A stretch of DNA of 38,778 bases from a virus, in the IMG/VR virus record IMGVR_UViG_3300028857_000015, positions 1 through 38,778 of that record; one strand, written 5' to 3'. Shown here in pieces: positions 19,947 to 28,749 of the stretch. Below the pieces are notes generated by a model. The model did not search any database, had not been told where the DNA came from, and saw nothing but the letters and a program-made list of their open reading frames with translations. Position numbers and translations under genes: made by a program. Numbering within the stretch: position 1 is the first letter of the stretch; each line of letters opens with the position of its first letter.

Positions 19947-20161
19947 ACCGACACCGGGGAAACAGTCCAAAACAACTTTGGTCAGTAATGGCGGACAAAC
20001 AAGAGGGGGATGCCGCGATTTTGATGAATGGATCCGAAAAGGATCTGAATAATGCGTTTAAGGGCCTGTTTTACGGTTTTCAGGGAAGCGCTCTTCTTGA
20101 CATATTCCGCAATTGCGTTAAATATCAAAGTTATACCGGTAAGCCAACTGACACAAAATAA
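19943..20161 (+). CDS. Hypothetical small protein
   Basis: 72 residues from GTG 19943, which overlaps the initiator stop (GTGA); ATG 19988 is the alternative start (57 residues, MADKQEGDAAILMN). The C-terminal part (NNAFKGLFYGFQGSALLDIF) is hydrophobic but not a clear membrane helix. No family recognised. It is the last gene before the packaging genes. Confidence 0.45.
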   Translation: MNRHRGNSPKQLWSVMADKQEGDAAILMNGSEKDLNNAFKGLFYGFQGSALLDIFRNCVKYQSYTGKPTDTK

Positions 20162-20175
20162 AACGAGGAGGGGAT

Positions 20176-20823
20176 ATGGCCACTGAGAAAAAACCACCAG
20201 CAAAAAAGAAAACTCCTCCGAAAGCAGCTGTTAAGAAGGCACCGGCCAAGAAAAAAACAGTTAAAAAAACCGTTTCAAGAACTAGAGCGAATAAAACCGT
20301 AAAGAACGATACAAAACCGGAAGGAAAGAAGCCCAGAGGCCGGCCAACTGACTACCGGAAGGAATATAACGACCAGGCATTCAAATATTGCCTGCTCGGA
20401 GCGACGGATGCGGTACTCGGAAACTTCTTCGGAGTTTCAGAGCAAACAATCAATTCTTGGAAAAAAGAGTTTCCGTCTTTTCTTGAGTCCGTTTCGAGGG
20501 GTAAGGATAAGGCAGACGCCGAAGTGGCGCTGTCTTATTACAAACGGGCAACCGGTTTTACCCACAAGGTTGAGAAGCCTCTCGTCATTTCTGTTGGGAA
20601 CTTCAAATCGAAAGTTGAAATCGCAACATACAACGAAACTGTTCTCGCCGACGCGAACGCTGCTCATAAATGGCTTCACAACCGGCAACAAAAGCTTTGG
20701 CCGGACAAGCAAAATATTGCATTGGGTGAATTGCCGATGATTGGCGTTCTGCTCGATCTTCCGGAAGGTTACGAGCAAGAAGCAAAAAAGGATCAACATG
20801 ATGGCGACGATAGCGGCGAGTAA
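20176..20823 (+). CDS. terS: Terminase small subunit with histone-like Lys-rich N-terminal tail
   Basis: 215 residues with GAGGAGGGG upstream. Residues 1-58 are a Lys/Ala/Pro tail (KKPPAKKKTPPKAAVKKAPA) like the C-terminal tails of histone H1 or bacterial HC2-type proteins. From about residue 60 it is a typical TerS: YCLLGATDAVLGNFFGVSEQ is the DNA-recognition HTH, SRGKDKADAEVALSYYKRAT follows, and the C-terminal WLHNRQQKLWPDKQ ends the fold. TerS selects packaging sites and stimulates TerL. The basic tail presumably adds nonspecific DNA affinity. Confidence 0.85.
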   Translation: MATEKKPPAKKKTPPKAAVKKAPAKKKTVKKTVSRTRANKTVKNDTKPEGKKPRGRPTDYRKEYNDQAFKYCLLGATDAVLGNFFGVSEQTINSWKKEFPSFLESVSRGKDKADAEVALSYYKRATGFTHKVEKPLVISVGNFKSKVEIATYNETVLADANAAHKWLHNRQQKLWPDKQNIALGELPMIGVLLDLPEGYEQEAKKDQHDGDDSGE

Positions 20824-22075
20824 CGCGCGGCACGGTGAACGACCAAACCTCAGATTAATAAAGCCGACTCGCCCTCAGTCTCTCGTTTACGCCCATCCGG
20901 CGCGATTCAAGGTTTTGAATGCCGGCCGTCGCTTCGGGAAAACGTTTCTTGCACTCATTCTGCTTTTTACTTTCGCGGTTAATCATGCAAATTCGATTTG
21001 CTGGTATGTCGCTCCGACTTACAAACAGGCCGAGCAGATCGCCTGGGAGGATCTCAAGCGCCTCGTCCCGGAGGCCTATGTTCTCAAGAAAGACGAAACC
21101 GATCTTTCAATCACCTTGCTGAACGGATCAATTATCGCTCTCCGCGGGTCAGATAATCCTGATTCACTCCGCGGGCCCGGCCTCGATGCTCTGGTTCTCG
21201 ATGAAGCAGCATTCCAGAAAAAGGAAGTCTGGAAGGTCATGCGTCCGATGCTCGCCGATAAAAAAGGGTGGTGCCTCTTTATTTCGACTCCGAAAGGATA
21301 CAACTGGTTTTATGATCTCTATTGCGCGGCCGAGAATCGAAAGGGATGGAAACGATTTCAGTTTACAACAGCCGAAGGCGGGAACGTTGATCCGGAAGAA
21401 ATCGAGGACGCAAAAGGTGAACTCGATGTTAAAACCTTTAACCAGGAATTCCTTGCGTCGTTCGAAACGCTCAATGGGCGCATTTACTACAATTTCTCAC
21501 GAGAACTGAATAAAATCGATGCCTACGAAATCACCTCCTCGCCAATTCTGGTTGGGATGGATTTTAACGTTAACCCGATGTCCGCAGCGATCGCACAACG
21601 GTCGGGCGGAAACCTCATTTTCTTTGACGAAATTGATATTCCGGACGGAAACACGGACGCAATGTGTTCGGAGCTCCGCCGGCGATACCCTAAAAACCCG
21701 ATTTATGTATACCCGGATCCAACGGGAAACAGCCGGCATACAAACGCGCCGCTCGGTCAGACCGACTTCACAATAATCCGTTCGCACGGGTTCACGGTAC
21801 TGGCCCCATCTCATCCGTACTCGACAGCTGATAAGTTCAATACGGTAAACGCTGCGCTCTGCAACGTTAAAGGCGTTCGCCGCGTGTTTGTTAAAAAAGG
21901 TACCTGTCTCTTGCTCTGTAAATGTTGGGACGGGTATTGCTGGAAAGATAATACCGGTATTCCAGATAAATCGGGCGGCCTCGATCATAAAACCGATGCC
22001 GCAGCGTATCTCATAAATTACGAGCTTCCAATTCTCGGCGGTGGCGTTGTCCAGTCAAAAGCACAGGGGGTGTAA
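20798..22075 (+). CDS. terL: Terminase large subunit
   Basis: 426 residues from ATG 20798 (AAAAGGAT upstream, overlapping terS by 26 bases). Walker A GRRFGKT (43-49), Walker B LVLDE with D135/E136, and the coupling motif FISTPKG follow each other in the ATPase domain. The RNase H-type nuclease starts at GMDFNVNP (D255) and ends with LDHKTDAAAYL. It packages DNA into the prohead by ATP hydrolysis and cuts the concatemer. All catalytic positions seem intact. Confidence 0.93.
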   Translation: MMATIAASNARHGERPNLRLIKPTRPQSLVYAHPARFKVLNAGRRFGKTFLALILLFTFAVNHANSICWYVAPTYKQAEQIAWEDLKRLVPEAYVLKKDETDLSITLLNGSIIALRGSDNPDSLRGPGLDALVLDEAAFQKKEVWKVMRPMLADKKGWCLFISTPKGYNWFYDLYCAAENRKGWKRFQFTTAEGGNVDPEEIEDAKGELDVKTFNQEFLASFETLNGRIYYNFSRELNKIDAYEITSSPILVGMDFNVNPMSAAIAQRSGGNLIFFDEIDIPDGNTDAMCSELRRRYPKNPIYVYPDPTGNSRHTNAPLGQTDFTIIRSHGFTVLAPSHPYSTADKFNTVNAALCNVKGVRRVFVKKGTCLLLCKCWDGYCWKDNTGIPDKSGGLDHKTDAAAYLINYELPILGGGVVQSKAQGV

Positions 22076-22076
22076 A

Positions 22077-23552
22077 ATGGGTGTTGATCAGGTCTGTACT
22101 GAATATTCAAATAACCAGACGCGGTGGAAAAACGTCCGGGATGCCGTTGAAGGCGAAGCATCGATCAAGGCCGGCGGAACGGTGTATCTTCCGAAGCCCT
22201 CCGGCCAGGATAATGAGGATTACCGGGCTTATTGCATCCGACCGCATTGGTTCGGAGCAACCGGACGAACCGCCGAGGGCCTTCACGGCATGATCTTCGC
22301 CAAGAAGCCGATCCGGAAGGATATTCCTCCGGCTCTTGAGGAGCTTCTGAAAAACATCGACCGGTCCGGCAAAGACCTCGATCAATTTACCTCCGACTTA
22401 TCCTGGGACGTTCAGCAAACGAACTGGGGCGGGATCCTCGTGGACTTCCCGACGGCACCCGAAGGAATTAACAAGCTCGACTCTGGAAAACTCGGACTTC
22501 GGCCGTATGCCGCCTGGTACAATGCCGAGTCCGTGATCAACTGGCGGAAAGAGTCGGTCAATAATCAGCAGGAACTTACCCTGGTGGTTCTCAAAGAACC
22601 CTATCAACGGAAAATCGTTGGTAACGAATTCGCAACGGAAACAAAAAACCGGTACCGCGTTCTGTCGTTCGATGAAGCCGGCGATTACATGCAGCGTATC
22701 TATGACGACGGAGAAGTCGGAGGTATTGCGAATCCGATCGGAGAACCTACCTATCCGAAAATTGACGGTAAAAACCTCAAGCGGATCCCGTTCTTCACGG
22801 TGCCCGGAAAAGCCCCTGAAAAATCCATGCTGCTCGATCTCGCCTACGAGAATATCGGGCACTTCCAGAAAATGGCCGATTACGAGAACGGTCTACACTG
22901 GACCGGGGTACCGACTCCATATGCGACAGGTCATAATGCAGCTCGTGACGATAAAACCGGTGAAGTAATTCCGATAAAACTCGGAGGATCCACATTCCTG
23001 ATATTTCCTGAACCTGATGCAGTCGTCAGTTATCTCGAATTCGAAGGCAAAGGCCTCGATCAAGGTGAAAAAGCTATCCAGAACTGTGAGGAACGCATGG
23101 CCATCCTCGGCGCCCGAATCATCTCGGCCGAGAAAAAGGGCATCGAATCCGCTGAAGCCGCCAAAATCCACCGCGCCGGCGAGAATGCGGTCCTCGGTGC
23201 CTTCGCGCAGAACATGGCCAATACGATCACCCAAGTGATCCGCCTGATCGGCGAATGGGCGGGAATCCCCGGATCCGAGAAAGCCACTTACGAGCTGAAT
23301 ACCGATTATGATGTCGCCGGCATGGATTCGCAGTCATTCGCTGCCCTGACAAATGCTCGGCTTCAGGGGAAAATCCCTGAGACAGTCTATTTCTGGAACC
23401 TGCAGCATGGGGAATATACACCGCCGGGAATGGATCTCGATCAGTTCGTTGATGAACTCGCCAAGGAAGGTGTGAAACATGGAACGGACGGGGATGATTT
23501 GACGGATCCAGCAGGAACTGAATCGAAAAATAAAGGAACACAAACTGCATGA
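22077..23552 (+). CDS. Portal protein, DUF4055 type
   Basis: 491 residues from ATG 22077 behind AGGGGGTG. The N-terminal pattern RPHWFGATGRTAEGLHGMIFAKKP is the hallmark of the DUF4055 portal family, and LQFGA-like and long helical segments follow (GEKAIQNCEERMAILGARII, SAEAAKIHRAGENAVLG). The portal forms the dodecameric ring at one capsid vertex through which DNA enters and to which the tail joins. It sits between TerL and the MuF protein, the usual order, and overlaps the latter by ATGA. Confidence 0.88.
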   Translation: MGVDQVCTEYSNNQTRWKNVRDAVEGEASIKAGGTVYLPKPSGQDNEDYRAYCIRPHWFGATGRTAEGLHGMIFAKKPIRKDIPPALEELLKNIDRSGKDLDQFTSDLSWDVQQTNWGGILVDFPTAPEGINKLDSGKLGLRPYAAWYNAESVINWRKESVNNQQELTLVVLKEPYQRKIVGNEFATETKNRYRVLSFDEAGDYMQRIYDDGEVGGIANPIGEPTYPKIDGKNLKRIPFFTVPGKAPEKSMLLDLAYENIGHFQKMADYENGLHWTGVPTPYATGHNAARDDKTGEVIPIKLGGSTFLIFPEPDAVVSYLEFEGKGLDQGEKAIQNCEERMAILGARIISAEKKGIESAEAAKIHRAGENAVLGAFAQNMANTITQVIRLIGEWAGIPGSEKATYELNTDYDVAGMDSQSFAALTNARLQGKIPETVYFWNLQHGEYTPPGMDLDQFVDELAKEGVKHGTDGDDLTDPAGTESKNKGTQTA

Positions 23553-25228
23553 CCGCGAATGAATCCCTTCTCGACAGCATGATTTCCCACGCCGTTTACT
23601 TCGAGCGCTACAAAACGCACGAGGTAAATCAGCTGCTCGAGGTATTGGATAATGCCAATGAGCAGGCAAAAGCGGTAGTGCGTCGGACAAACGGTGCCGC
23701 GACAAGGAAGCGTTACCTGGATATCATGCGGGAGATTCAGAGCATCAGCTCACAGGCCCGTGAGACGATGGACAAGCAGCTTACGCTCAATCTGGGAGAA
23801 TTTGTGAATACAGAGATCATTTCTACTGTCGGGATGATCAACAAAGCCGTCGGCGTGAATCTCGATCTTACGCTCCCGGCGCCGAAACAGGTTTACACCG
23901 CGGCGACATTCATGCCTTTCGCTTCGAGTCAGTCTTTCACGAAAATGCTTAATGATATCGACAGCAAATTGTATTCCACCTGGGATATGTCGGTCCGGAC
24001 CGGTTACCTCATGGGTGAAACCGCGCAGCAGATTAACAGGCGGGTACTCGGAAGCGTCAAAGAGGGTACCGTCGGACAGATCCAGGCGCTCCGGCGTGCG
24101 CTCGAGACAAATACCCGGACAATGATCTCCCACTATGCCGAACAGGCCCGGAATTCGGTCTATCGGGAAAACGAGGATATCTTCCAGGGGTACCAGCGTA
24201 TTGAAACGCTCGATACCCGTACTTGCCTGGCTTGCGGCGTTGAGGATGGGAAAATCTATAAGTCGCTCGAGGTTGCTCCGGCGCTCCCCGCGCACTACGG
24301 ATGCCGCGGGCTGTATTTACCGATCCTCAAGGGTTGGGAAGGGCTCGGTATCACCGAACGCGCTTCAGTTGACGGCGCGGTCCCAGGGAACATGACCTAT
24401 GAAGATTGGCTCCGGAATCAAAGTGAGGATCGGCAGCGGGATATTTTAGGACCTGCCAGGTATGCACTTTTCAAGAATGGTGCGTCATTAAAGGGTTTTA
24501 CTTCTGATGGTCGAACAGTAAATCTTTCAAAATGGAAAGAGTTTGAAGGAACGGCGGTTATTGGTCCGAAAGATAAAATTCAAACAGCTATTGGATCATC
24601 ATTGAAAAATGAACAAGATATAACAAAGGCAGGAATGCTCGTACTCGAACAAGCACGAAAAGACGGGGTAGATGTTTTTACGGTTCTCAAGCGTTATCGG
24701 GAATTCGATTCACCTGAAAAACATGGATATGCAAAAGGCTCGAATAATTATGCGAAGGATGAGATGGTTAGAGCTCAAGCCTATTATCCTCGTGATTGGA
24801 TAACAAAGTCGGTATCCCAATCCAATCGAAATCCGATTCTTTTCAAGAAAATCCAACGAGGATATTACGCCCACGGAAATAAACCGATTTTCAGTGTTTC
24901 TCAGCGAACGGATTGCGCTGTTCATGAGTTAGCTCATCGCATGGAAGCAATTAAGCCTGAAATAGTCGCCGCAGAGAAAGAGTTTTACAACCGAAGGACA
25001 GCCGGAGAACAATTACAATATCTTCGAAATCTGACGCCAATAAACTATCCTCTTACTGAAAAAGCGCGGCCAGATAAGTTCAGGGATCCGTATGTTGGCA
25101 AGGATTATGGCGGAAGTGCTTATGAAATATTAAGCATGGGCATTGAAAAATTGAAAAATCATGCGTATATTAAAGGCGATGACGATGATTTTGATTCATT
25201 TATCATTGGGCTTCTTTTGGGGGTATGA
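23549..25228 (+). CDS. MuF-type minor head protein fused to a C-terminal HExxH domain
   Basis: 559 residues. The first 300 are the SPP1 gp7/Mu F head-morphogenesis domain: MGETAQQINRRVLGSVK, ALRRALETNTRTMISHYAEQ, and the CLAC...HYGCRG metal site. From about 310 the DNA becomes richer in A/T and a different domain follows, with CAVHELAHRMEAIKPE (HELAH at 459-463) and YEILSMGIE (Glu526 as a possible third ligand), a gluzincin pattern. MuF proteins are packaged in the head and in many phages carry C-terminal polymorphic toxin domains. Whether this one is a toxin or a maturation protease is not decided by sequence. Confidence 0.8.
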   Translation: MTANESLLDSMISHAVYFERYKTHEVNQLLEVLDNANEQAKAVVRRTNGAATRKRYLDIMREIQSISSQARETMDKQLTLNLGEFVNTEIISTVGMINKAVGVNLDLTLPAPKQVYTAATFMPFASSQSFTKMLNDIDSKLYSTWDMSVRTGYLMGETAQQINRRVLGSVKEGTVGQIQALRRALETNTRTMISHYAEQARNSVYRENEDIFQGYQRIETLDTRTCLACGVEDGKIYKSLEVAPALPAHYGCRGLYLPILKGWEGLGITERASVDGAVPGNMTYEDWLRNQSEDRQRDILGPARYALFKNGASLKGFTSDGRTVNLSKWKEFEGTAVIGPKDKIQTAIGSSLKNEQDITKAGMLVLEQARKDGVDVFTVLKRYREFDSPEKHGYAKGSNNYAKDEMVRAQAYYPRDWITKSVSQSNRNPILFKKIQRGYYAHGNKPIFSVSQRTDCAVHELAHRMEAIKPEIVAAEKEFYNRRTAGEQLQYLRNLTPINYPLTEKARPDKFRDPYVGKDYGGSAYEILSMGIEKLKNHAYIKGDDDDFDSFIIGLLLGV

Positions 25229-25497
25229 TGTTTACGATTACTGGATTCATTAACAAAGGCAAATACACTCTGAATTACACCGAAGGGGAACTTTCTGGTG
25301 ACAAGGAAGCTGTTCATAAAGCCACTGAAGAATCAAAAATCAATCACGGATCTGTTGGATTTCATCCTGACGTAATCGAATCAGAGTATTTATCTCAGGA
25401 AATCCCCGCATATGCCCTGATCACCTCATTCGTGTTCGACTCGATAGAGTCTGAAGAAAACGACTGGGAAGCGGTTCCGGATAATGCCGTATTTTAG
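25225..25497 (+). CDS. Small acidic protein, candidate partner of the MuF fusion
   Basis: 90 residues whose ATG overlaps the MuF stop, followed by a terminator, so the two genes form one unit. The protein is acidic, beta-rich at the start (MMFTITGFINKGKYTLNYTE), and ends in Glu/Asp (SIESEENDWEAVPDN). Size, acidity, tight coupling and shared A/T-rich composition resemble an immunity gene behind a polymorphic toxin. No family recognised; the immunity role is inference. Confidence 0.65.
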   Translation: MMFTITGFINKGKYTLNYTEGELSGDKEAVHKATEESKINHGSVGFHPDVIESEYLSQEIPAYALITSFVFDSIESEENDWEAVPDNAVF

Positions 25498-25519
25498 TAT
25501 TTTTCCACGTTCACTTCTA

Positions 25520-25546
25520 AGGGCGCCCATTCCGGCGTCTTTTTTT
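25520..25546 (+). terminator. Rho-independent terminator
   Basis: AGGGCGCC (25520-25527) pairs with GGCGTCTT (25534-25541) with two G-T pairs around CATTCC, and the T-run continues to 25546. It separates the packaging/portal operon from the scaffold-capsid operon. Confidence 0.75.
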
Positions 25547-25835
25547 ATCGATTTTTGAAAATATTGTAATTTTATTTTTGGTATCTGAAATATACACAAA
25601 GATATAATGCTCCACGAACTGCATTAAATCTTTATAACCCTGTATGTAGTTTTATAACACAATAACGAAAACACTAACATTTGATTGAATATTCCGCACT
25701 TGCGCTATTTAATTTCCCGTGTATACACTTACCTCAAACAAATCTGATCTACACGTTTTATCAGCGCTGGGCGCAACGGCAGGAGCCGGATGAAACAAAT
25801 CACGCTACATATCGCGCAGGAGCGCAGGAGACAAC
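25547..25835 (+). promoter_or_regulatory. A/T-rich intergenic region with possible capsid-operon promoter
   Basis: About 290 bases without a gene, clearly richer in A/T than the flanks. TATAAT (25603-25608) has TTGGTA 19 bp upstream, a weak -35. TTTATAAC is repeated nearby. A very short frame, 25790-25885 (31 residues), has an AGGAG site but overlaps the scaffold gene; it could be a leader peptide or chance. Scaffold and capsid genes need strong expression, so a promoter here is expected, but the exact boxes are uncertain. Confidence 0.4.
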
Positions 25836-26552
25836 ATGCCAATCAATGCAGAATTTCTGACCAAGACACTTTCAGGAGAAGGTGAAGCGGACGCCAAGGT
25901 GAAGGCTATTCTCGCCGAATTCGACGCTGATGTGAACGGGCTCAAACTGAATCGCGATGTGATCAAGGGTGAGAAAGACACCGCACTCACGAAACTGAAA
26001 GAGTTCGAAACCAAGGCCGCCGAGTACGACAGACAGATCAAGGAACTTTCCGACAAGGTGAAGTCTTCCGGATCTGAAGAGGCAAAGCTTTTTTACGAAG
26101 CCGAGAAAAAGCGCCTGACCGAGGAATACGAATTAAAGGTCACGAATCTTTCTGTAGAACGGGATACTGCCTCCAAACGTATTACCGAACTCATGAGCGT
26201 TTCGGAGTTCGAAAAGGCGCTTGATGGGAATACCAGTATCAAGCCCGAGGTGAAAGGTGCCCTTCGAGACCTGTTCTATGTGCGCAACCAGTTTGACCGG
26301 AAGACGATCGACGGAAAGGAAATGTTTCTGTCCGGCGAAAACAAAACGGTCAAAGATACTCTTGCGGCATACCTCGGAACGCCTGAAGGTAAATATTTTG
26401 TTCAGGAAACGAACTCCGGAGGCGGGGCGGGCGGAAGCCACAACGCGAACAACTCCGGTGCCAAAACCATGAAGCGCGCTGACTTCGAAGCGCTTGATGC
26501 CGCCGCAAAAACCAAAGCAGTGACGGTCGACAAGATCGCTGTTGTTGATTAA
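25836..26552 (+). CDS. Scaffold-type protein
   Basis: 238 residues with AGGAG upstream. It is dominated by charged coiled-coil (TKAAEYDRQIKELSDKVKSS, EKKRLTEEYELKVTNLSVER), with a compact segment about residues 130-185 and a Gly/Asn-rich stretch before a C-terminal helix (MKRADFEALDAAAKTKAV). This, plus its position directly before the major capsid gene, is typical of phage scaffolding proteins, which template prohead assembly and leave before DNA packaging. Confidence 0.75.
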   Translation: MPINAEFLTKTLSGEGEADAKVKAILAEFDADVNGLKLNRDVIKGEKDTALTKLKEFETKAAEYDRQIKELSDKVKSSGSEEAKLFYEAEKKRLTEEYELKVTNLSVERDTASKRITELMSVSEFEKALDGNTSIKPEVKGALRDLFYVRNQFDRKTIDGKEMFLSGENKTVKDTLAAYLGTPEGKYFVQETNSGGGAGGSHNANNSGAKTMKRADFEALDAAAKTKAVTVDKIAVVD

Positions 26553-26566
26553 AAAGGAGCCTTTAT

Positions 26567-27712
26567 ATGGCAAATAGCCTGACGGGGTTAATCCCCACTC
26601 TGTACGAAGCAATGAATGTTGTATCCCGCGAAATGGTGGGATTTATTACGGCTGTCCGTTCCGACTCCAATGCTGAACGCGCTGCTATCAACCAGGTTGT
26701 TCGCGTACCGATCGGTGAATCCGGTGCGCTCGAAGCAATTACCGCTGGTCCGGCCCCTGCCGCTACCGGGGACACCACTGTCGGATATGCCGATGTGGCG
26801 ATTACTAAACAGTATGCCGCCCCCATTCGCTGGAATGGTGAGGAGCAGAAAGGTGTTGGAACTACCGGTCAGTTTAACAAGGTACTTGCTGATCAGTTCG
26901 CCGACGGTATGCGTAAGCTCGTCAACGCGGTCGAAATTGATCTTGCGGCCGCTGCTTATAAGGGTGCGTCTCGTGCCTATGGAACCGCCGGTACCGCTCC
27001 ATTCGGAACCGCAAGTGATTTCAGCGATTTCGCTGGAGTTCTTAAAATTCTGAAAGACAACGGCTCACCTGATACCGATCTGCAGCTTGTCCTTAACTCA
27101 ACTGCTATTTCGAATCTTCGCGCAAAACAGTCTGTATTGTTCAAGGTAAATGAAGCAGGTACCAACGATATGCTCCGTAACGGCATGACCGACCGCATCA
27201 TGAAAATGGCACTTCGTGAATCTGCGGGTCTCGTTGCTGTCACCAAAGGTGGCGGTATGCTGTATGTCGCAAACGGTGCATCTGCTATCGGCGCAAACTC
27301 CATTACCCTGAAAACTGGTTCCGGAACTCTTCTCGCTGGTGACGTTGTAACCTTTGCTGGAGACACTAACAAATATGTCGTTGGTACAGGCCTTGCCGCT
27401 CCCGGAACCATGGCTCTCAACAAACCCGGACTTCTTGCAGCCCTTGTTGACTCCCAGGCAATGACGATCGGTGCCAGCTTTACCCCGAATATTGCTTTCG
27501 CCCGCAGCGCTATTGTACTTGCCGCTCGTGCGCCGGCAGTACCCGAAGGCGGTGACTCTGCCGACGATTCAATGATGATTTCAGATCCCATCACTGGGTT
27601 AACCTTCGAGGTTCGCGTTTATCGCCAGTACCGCCAGGTGAAGTATGAAATTTGTCTGGCATGGGGTGTTTCGGTCATCAAGAGCGAGCACATCGTCAAC
27701 CTCCTCGGCTAA
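26567..27712 (+). CDS. Major capsid protein
   Basis: 381 residues with AAGGAG upstream. The N-terminal region (MANSLTGLIPTLYEAMNVVS, VVRVPIGESGALEAITAG) and the order of strands fit the P22 coat/HK97-fold capsid group, and the C-terminal EVRVYRQYRQVKYEICLAWG closes the A-domain. It is followed by a strong terminator and preceded by a scaffold gene. Codons are biased towards frequent ones (GTT, GCT, GGT), consistent with very high expression. I infer P22-like rather than HK97-like from the N-terminus; this is not certain. Confidence 0.85.
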   Translation: MANSLTGLIPTLYEAMNVVSREMVGFITAVRSDSNAERAAINQVVRVPIGESGALEAITAGPAPAATGDTTVGYADVAITKQYAAPIRWNGEEQKGVGTTGQFNKVLADQFADGMRKLVNAVEIDLAAAAYKGASRAYGTAGTAPFGTASDFSDFAGVLKILKDNGSPDTDLQLVLNSTAISNLRAKQSVLFKVNEAGTNDMLRNGMTDRIMKMALRESAGLVAVTKGGGMLYVANGASAIGANSITLKTGSGTLLAGDVVTFAGDTNKYVVGTGLAAPGTMALNKPGLLAALVDSQAMTIGASFTPNIAFARSAIVLAARAPAVPEGGDSADDSMMISDPITGLTFEVRVYRQYRQVKYEICLAWGVSVIKSEHIVNLLG

Positions 27713-27719
27713 CAAACTG

Positions 27720-27750
27720 AGCCTCGGCCTTAACCGGTCGAGGCTATTTT
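27720..27750 (+). terminator. Terminator after the capsid gene
   Basis: AGCCTCGGCC (27720-27729) pairs with GGTCGAGGCT (27736-27745), 10 bp with one G-T, then ATTTT. It probably attenuates transcription after the most heavily expressed gene while some passes into the connector genes. Confidence 0.75.
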
Positions 27751-27766
27751 CAGAAAAGGAAACCAA

Positions 27767-28195
27767 ATGAAACTTGTGAAGATGATTCGCGATGTTCCGG
27801 AAGTACCGAATGCACCGACCACCACTGAGGTCCAGGAACAGGATATCCCGGCGCTTGAATCCCGCGGATGGAAAGTTGTGGGTGAACCCTACGAAATGGG
27901 AATTCCTTCCGGCGATGACAAAGCGGTCCTTCTGGCCCGTGCCCTTGAACTTGACCTCGGCGATCCCGCAGAACTTGAATCGATGACCGCCGACGAACTC
28001 ACCGCCCTGATCGCGGATAACACTGACGATACCCGTGGCGATGACAAATCCGCCCTGGTCGCGAAGGCCCTCTCCCTCAAGGAATCGAATCCGAAAGCTG
28101 TCCATGCATCTCCTTCCGCAATCCCCTCGATGAGCGTCAATAAACTCACAGCCCTGATCGCGGAAGCTGAAGCCATCATCAAGGAACAGGTTTAA
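27767..28195 (+). CDS. Hypothetical head-associated protein
   Basis: 142 residues beginning MKLVKMIRDVPEVPNAPTTT. The first 45 residues look like a short beta domain (VQEQDIPALESRGWKVV), similar to small head-tail joining or capsid-associated proteins. The rest is helical with a repeated MTADELTALIADN / MSVNKLTALIAEAE motif preceded by a similar DDKA.L.A.AL unit, which resembles a duplicated HeH/SAP-like helix pair. Its location between capsid and connector genes suggests a structural role. Confidence 0.6.
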   Translation: MKLVKMIRDVPEVPNAPTTTEVQEQDIPALESRGWKVVGEPYEMGIPSGDDKAVLLARALELDLGDPAELESMTADELTALIADNTDDTRGDDKSALVAKALSLKESNPKAVHASPSAIPSMSVNKLTALIAEAEAIIKEQV

Positions 28196-28197
28196 CC

Positions 28198-28749
28198 ATG
28201 GCCCTGATAGTCGAAACCGGTACCGGAATAGCTGACGCAAACTCATACATCGATATCGCTTTCGCTGATACCTATCAGGCGGATCGCGGTCGTTCTGCAT
28301 GGGCGTTACTCACCGAACCGGTTAAGACTGTCGCCTTGATTGCCGCTACCCAGTTTGTTGATGAATCGTTACCCTGGATCGGCTCGAAAGGAACTGCAGC
28401 GCAGGGCCTTAAGTGGCCGAGAATCGCCGGGGTTGATTCGTTGGGTGATTCTATCCTTCTTATCGATCGCGACGGTTTCGATATCACCGGTGTCCCTGCG
28501 GCGCTCAAGAAAGCAATCGCGGAAGCAGCGTTTCTATCATCAACCGATGCTGAATTCTTCACCGAAGCCGATTCCAATGGAAAGATCATCCGGAAAAAAA
28601 CTGATGTTCTTGAAACAGAATACCAGGCTGAATCATCTGCGCTCAAGCCTGCCCAGCCAACCGTCTACAGCGTCTTAAACCTTCTTTTGAAGGGTTTGTA
28701 TGTCGCTCCCTCGACGGGCTTCGCATGTGCGAAGGTGACGCGCGTATGA
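28198..28749 (+). CDS. DnaT-like / head-tail connector protein
   Basis: 183 residues. The start MALIVETGTGIADANSYIDI followed by FADTYQADRGRSAWALL, AATQFVDESLPWIGSKGTAA and GLKWPRI is characteristic of the phage family labelled DnaT-like ssDNA-binding, which occurs in head-tail connector position in many siphophages. A connector function is more plausible here than DNA binding. The stop overlaps the next gene by ATGA. Confidence 0.8.
   Translation: MALIVETGTGIADANSYIDIAFADTYQADRGRSAWALLTEPVKTVALIAATQFVDESLPWIGSKGTAAQGLKWPRIAGVDSLGDSILLIDRDGFDITGVPAALKKAIAEAAFLSSTDAEFFTEADSNGKIIRKKTDVLETEYQAESSALKPAQPTVYSVLNLLLKGLYVAPSTGFACAKVTRV

Noticed and set aside
23750-24295. Leftward frames inside the portal and MuF genes
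   Set aside because: Opposite-strand shadows of confident structural genes, without ribosome sites.
24470-25500. A/T-rich segment as a separate insertion element
   Set aside because: No terminal repeats or transposase; it is better explained as exchange of the C-terminal domain and partner gene.
26977-27594. A 205-codon leftward frame inside the capsid gene
   Set aside because: It is a shadow of the strongly codon-biased capsid gene; no ribosome site, and composition is Ser/Arg/Ala without domains.
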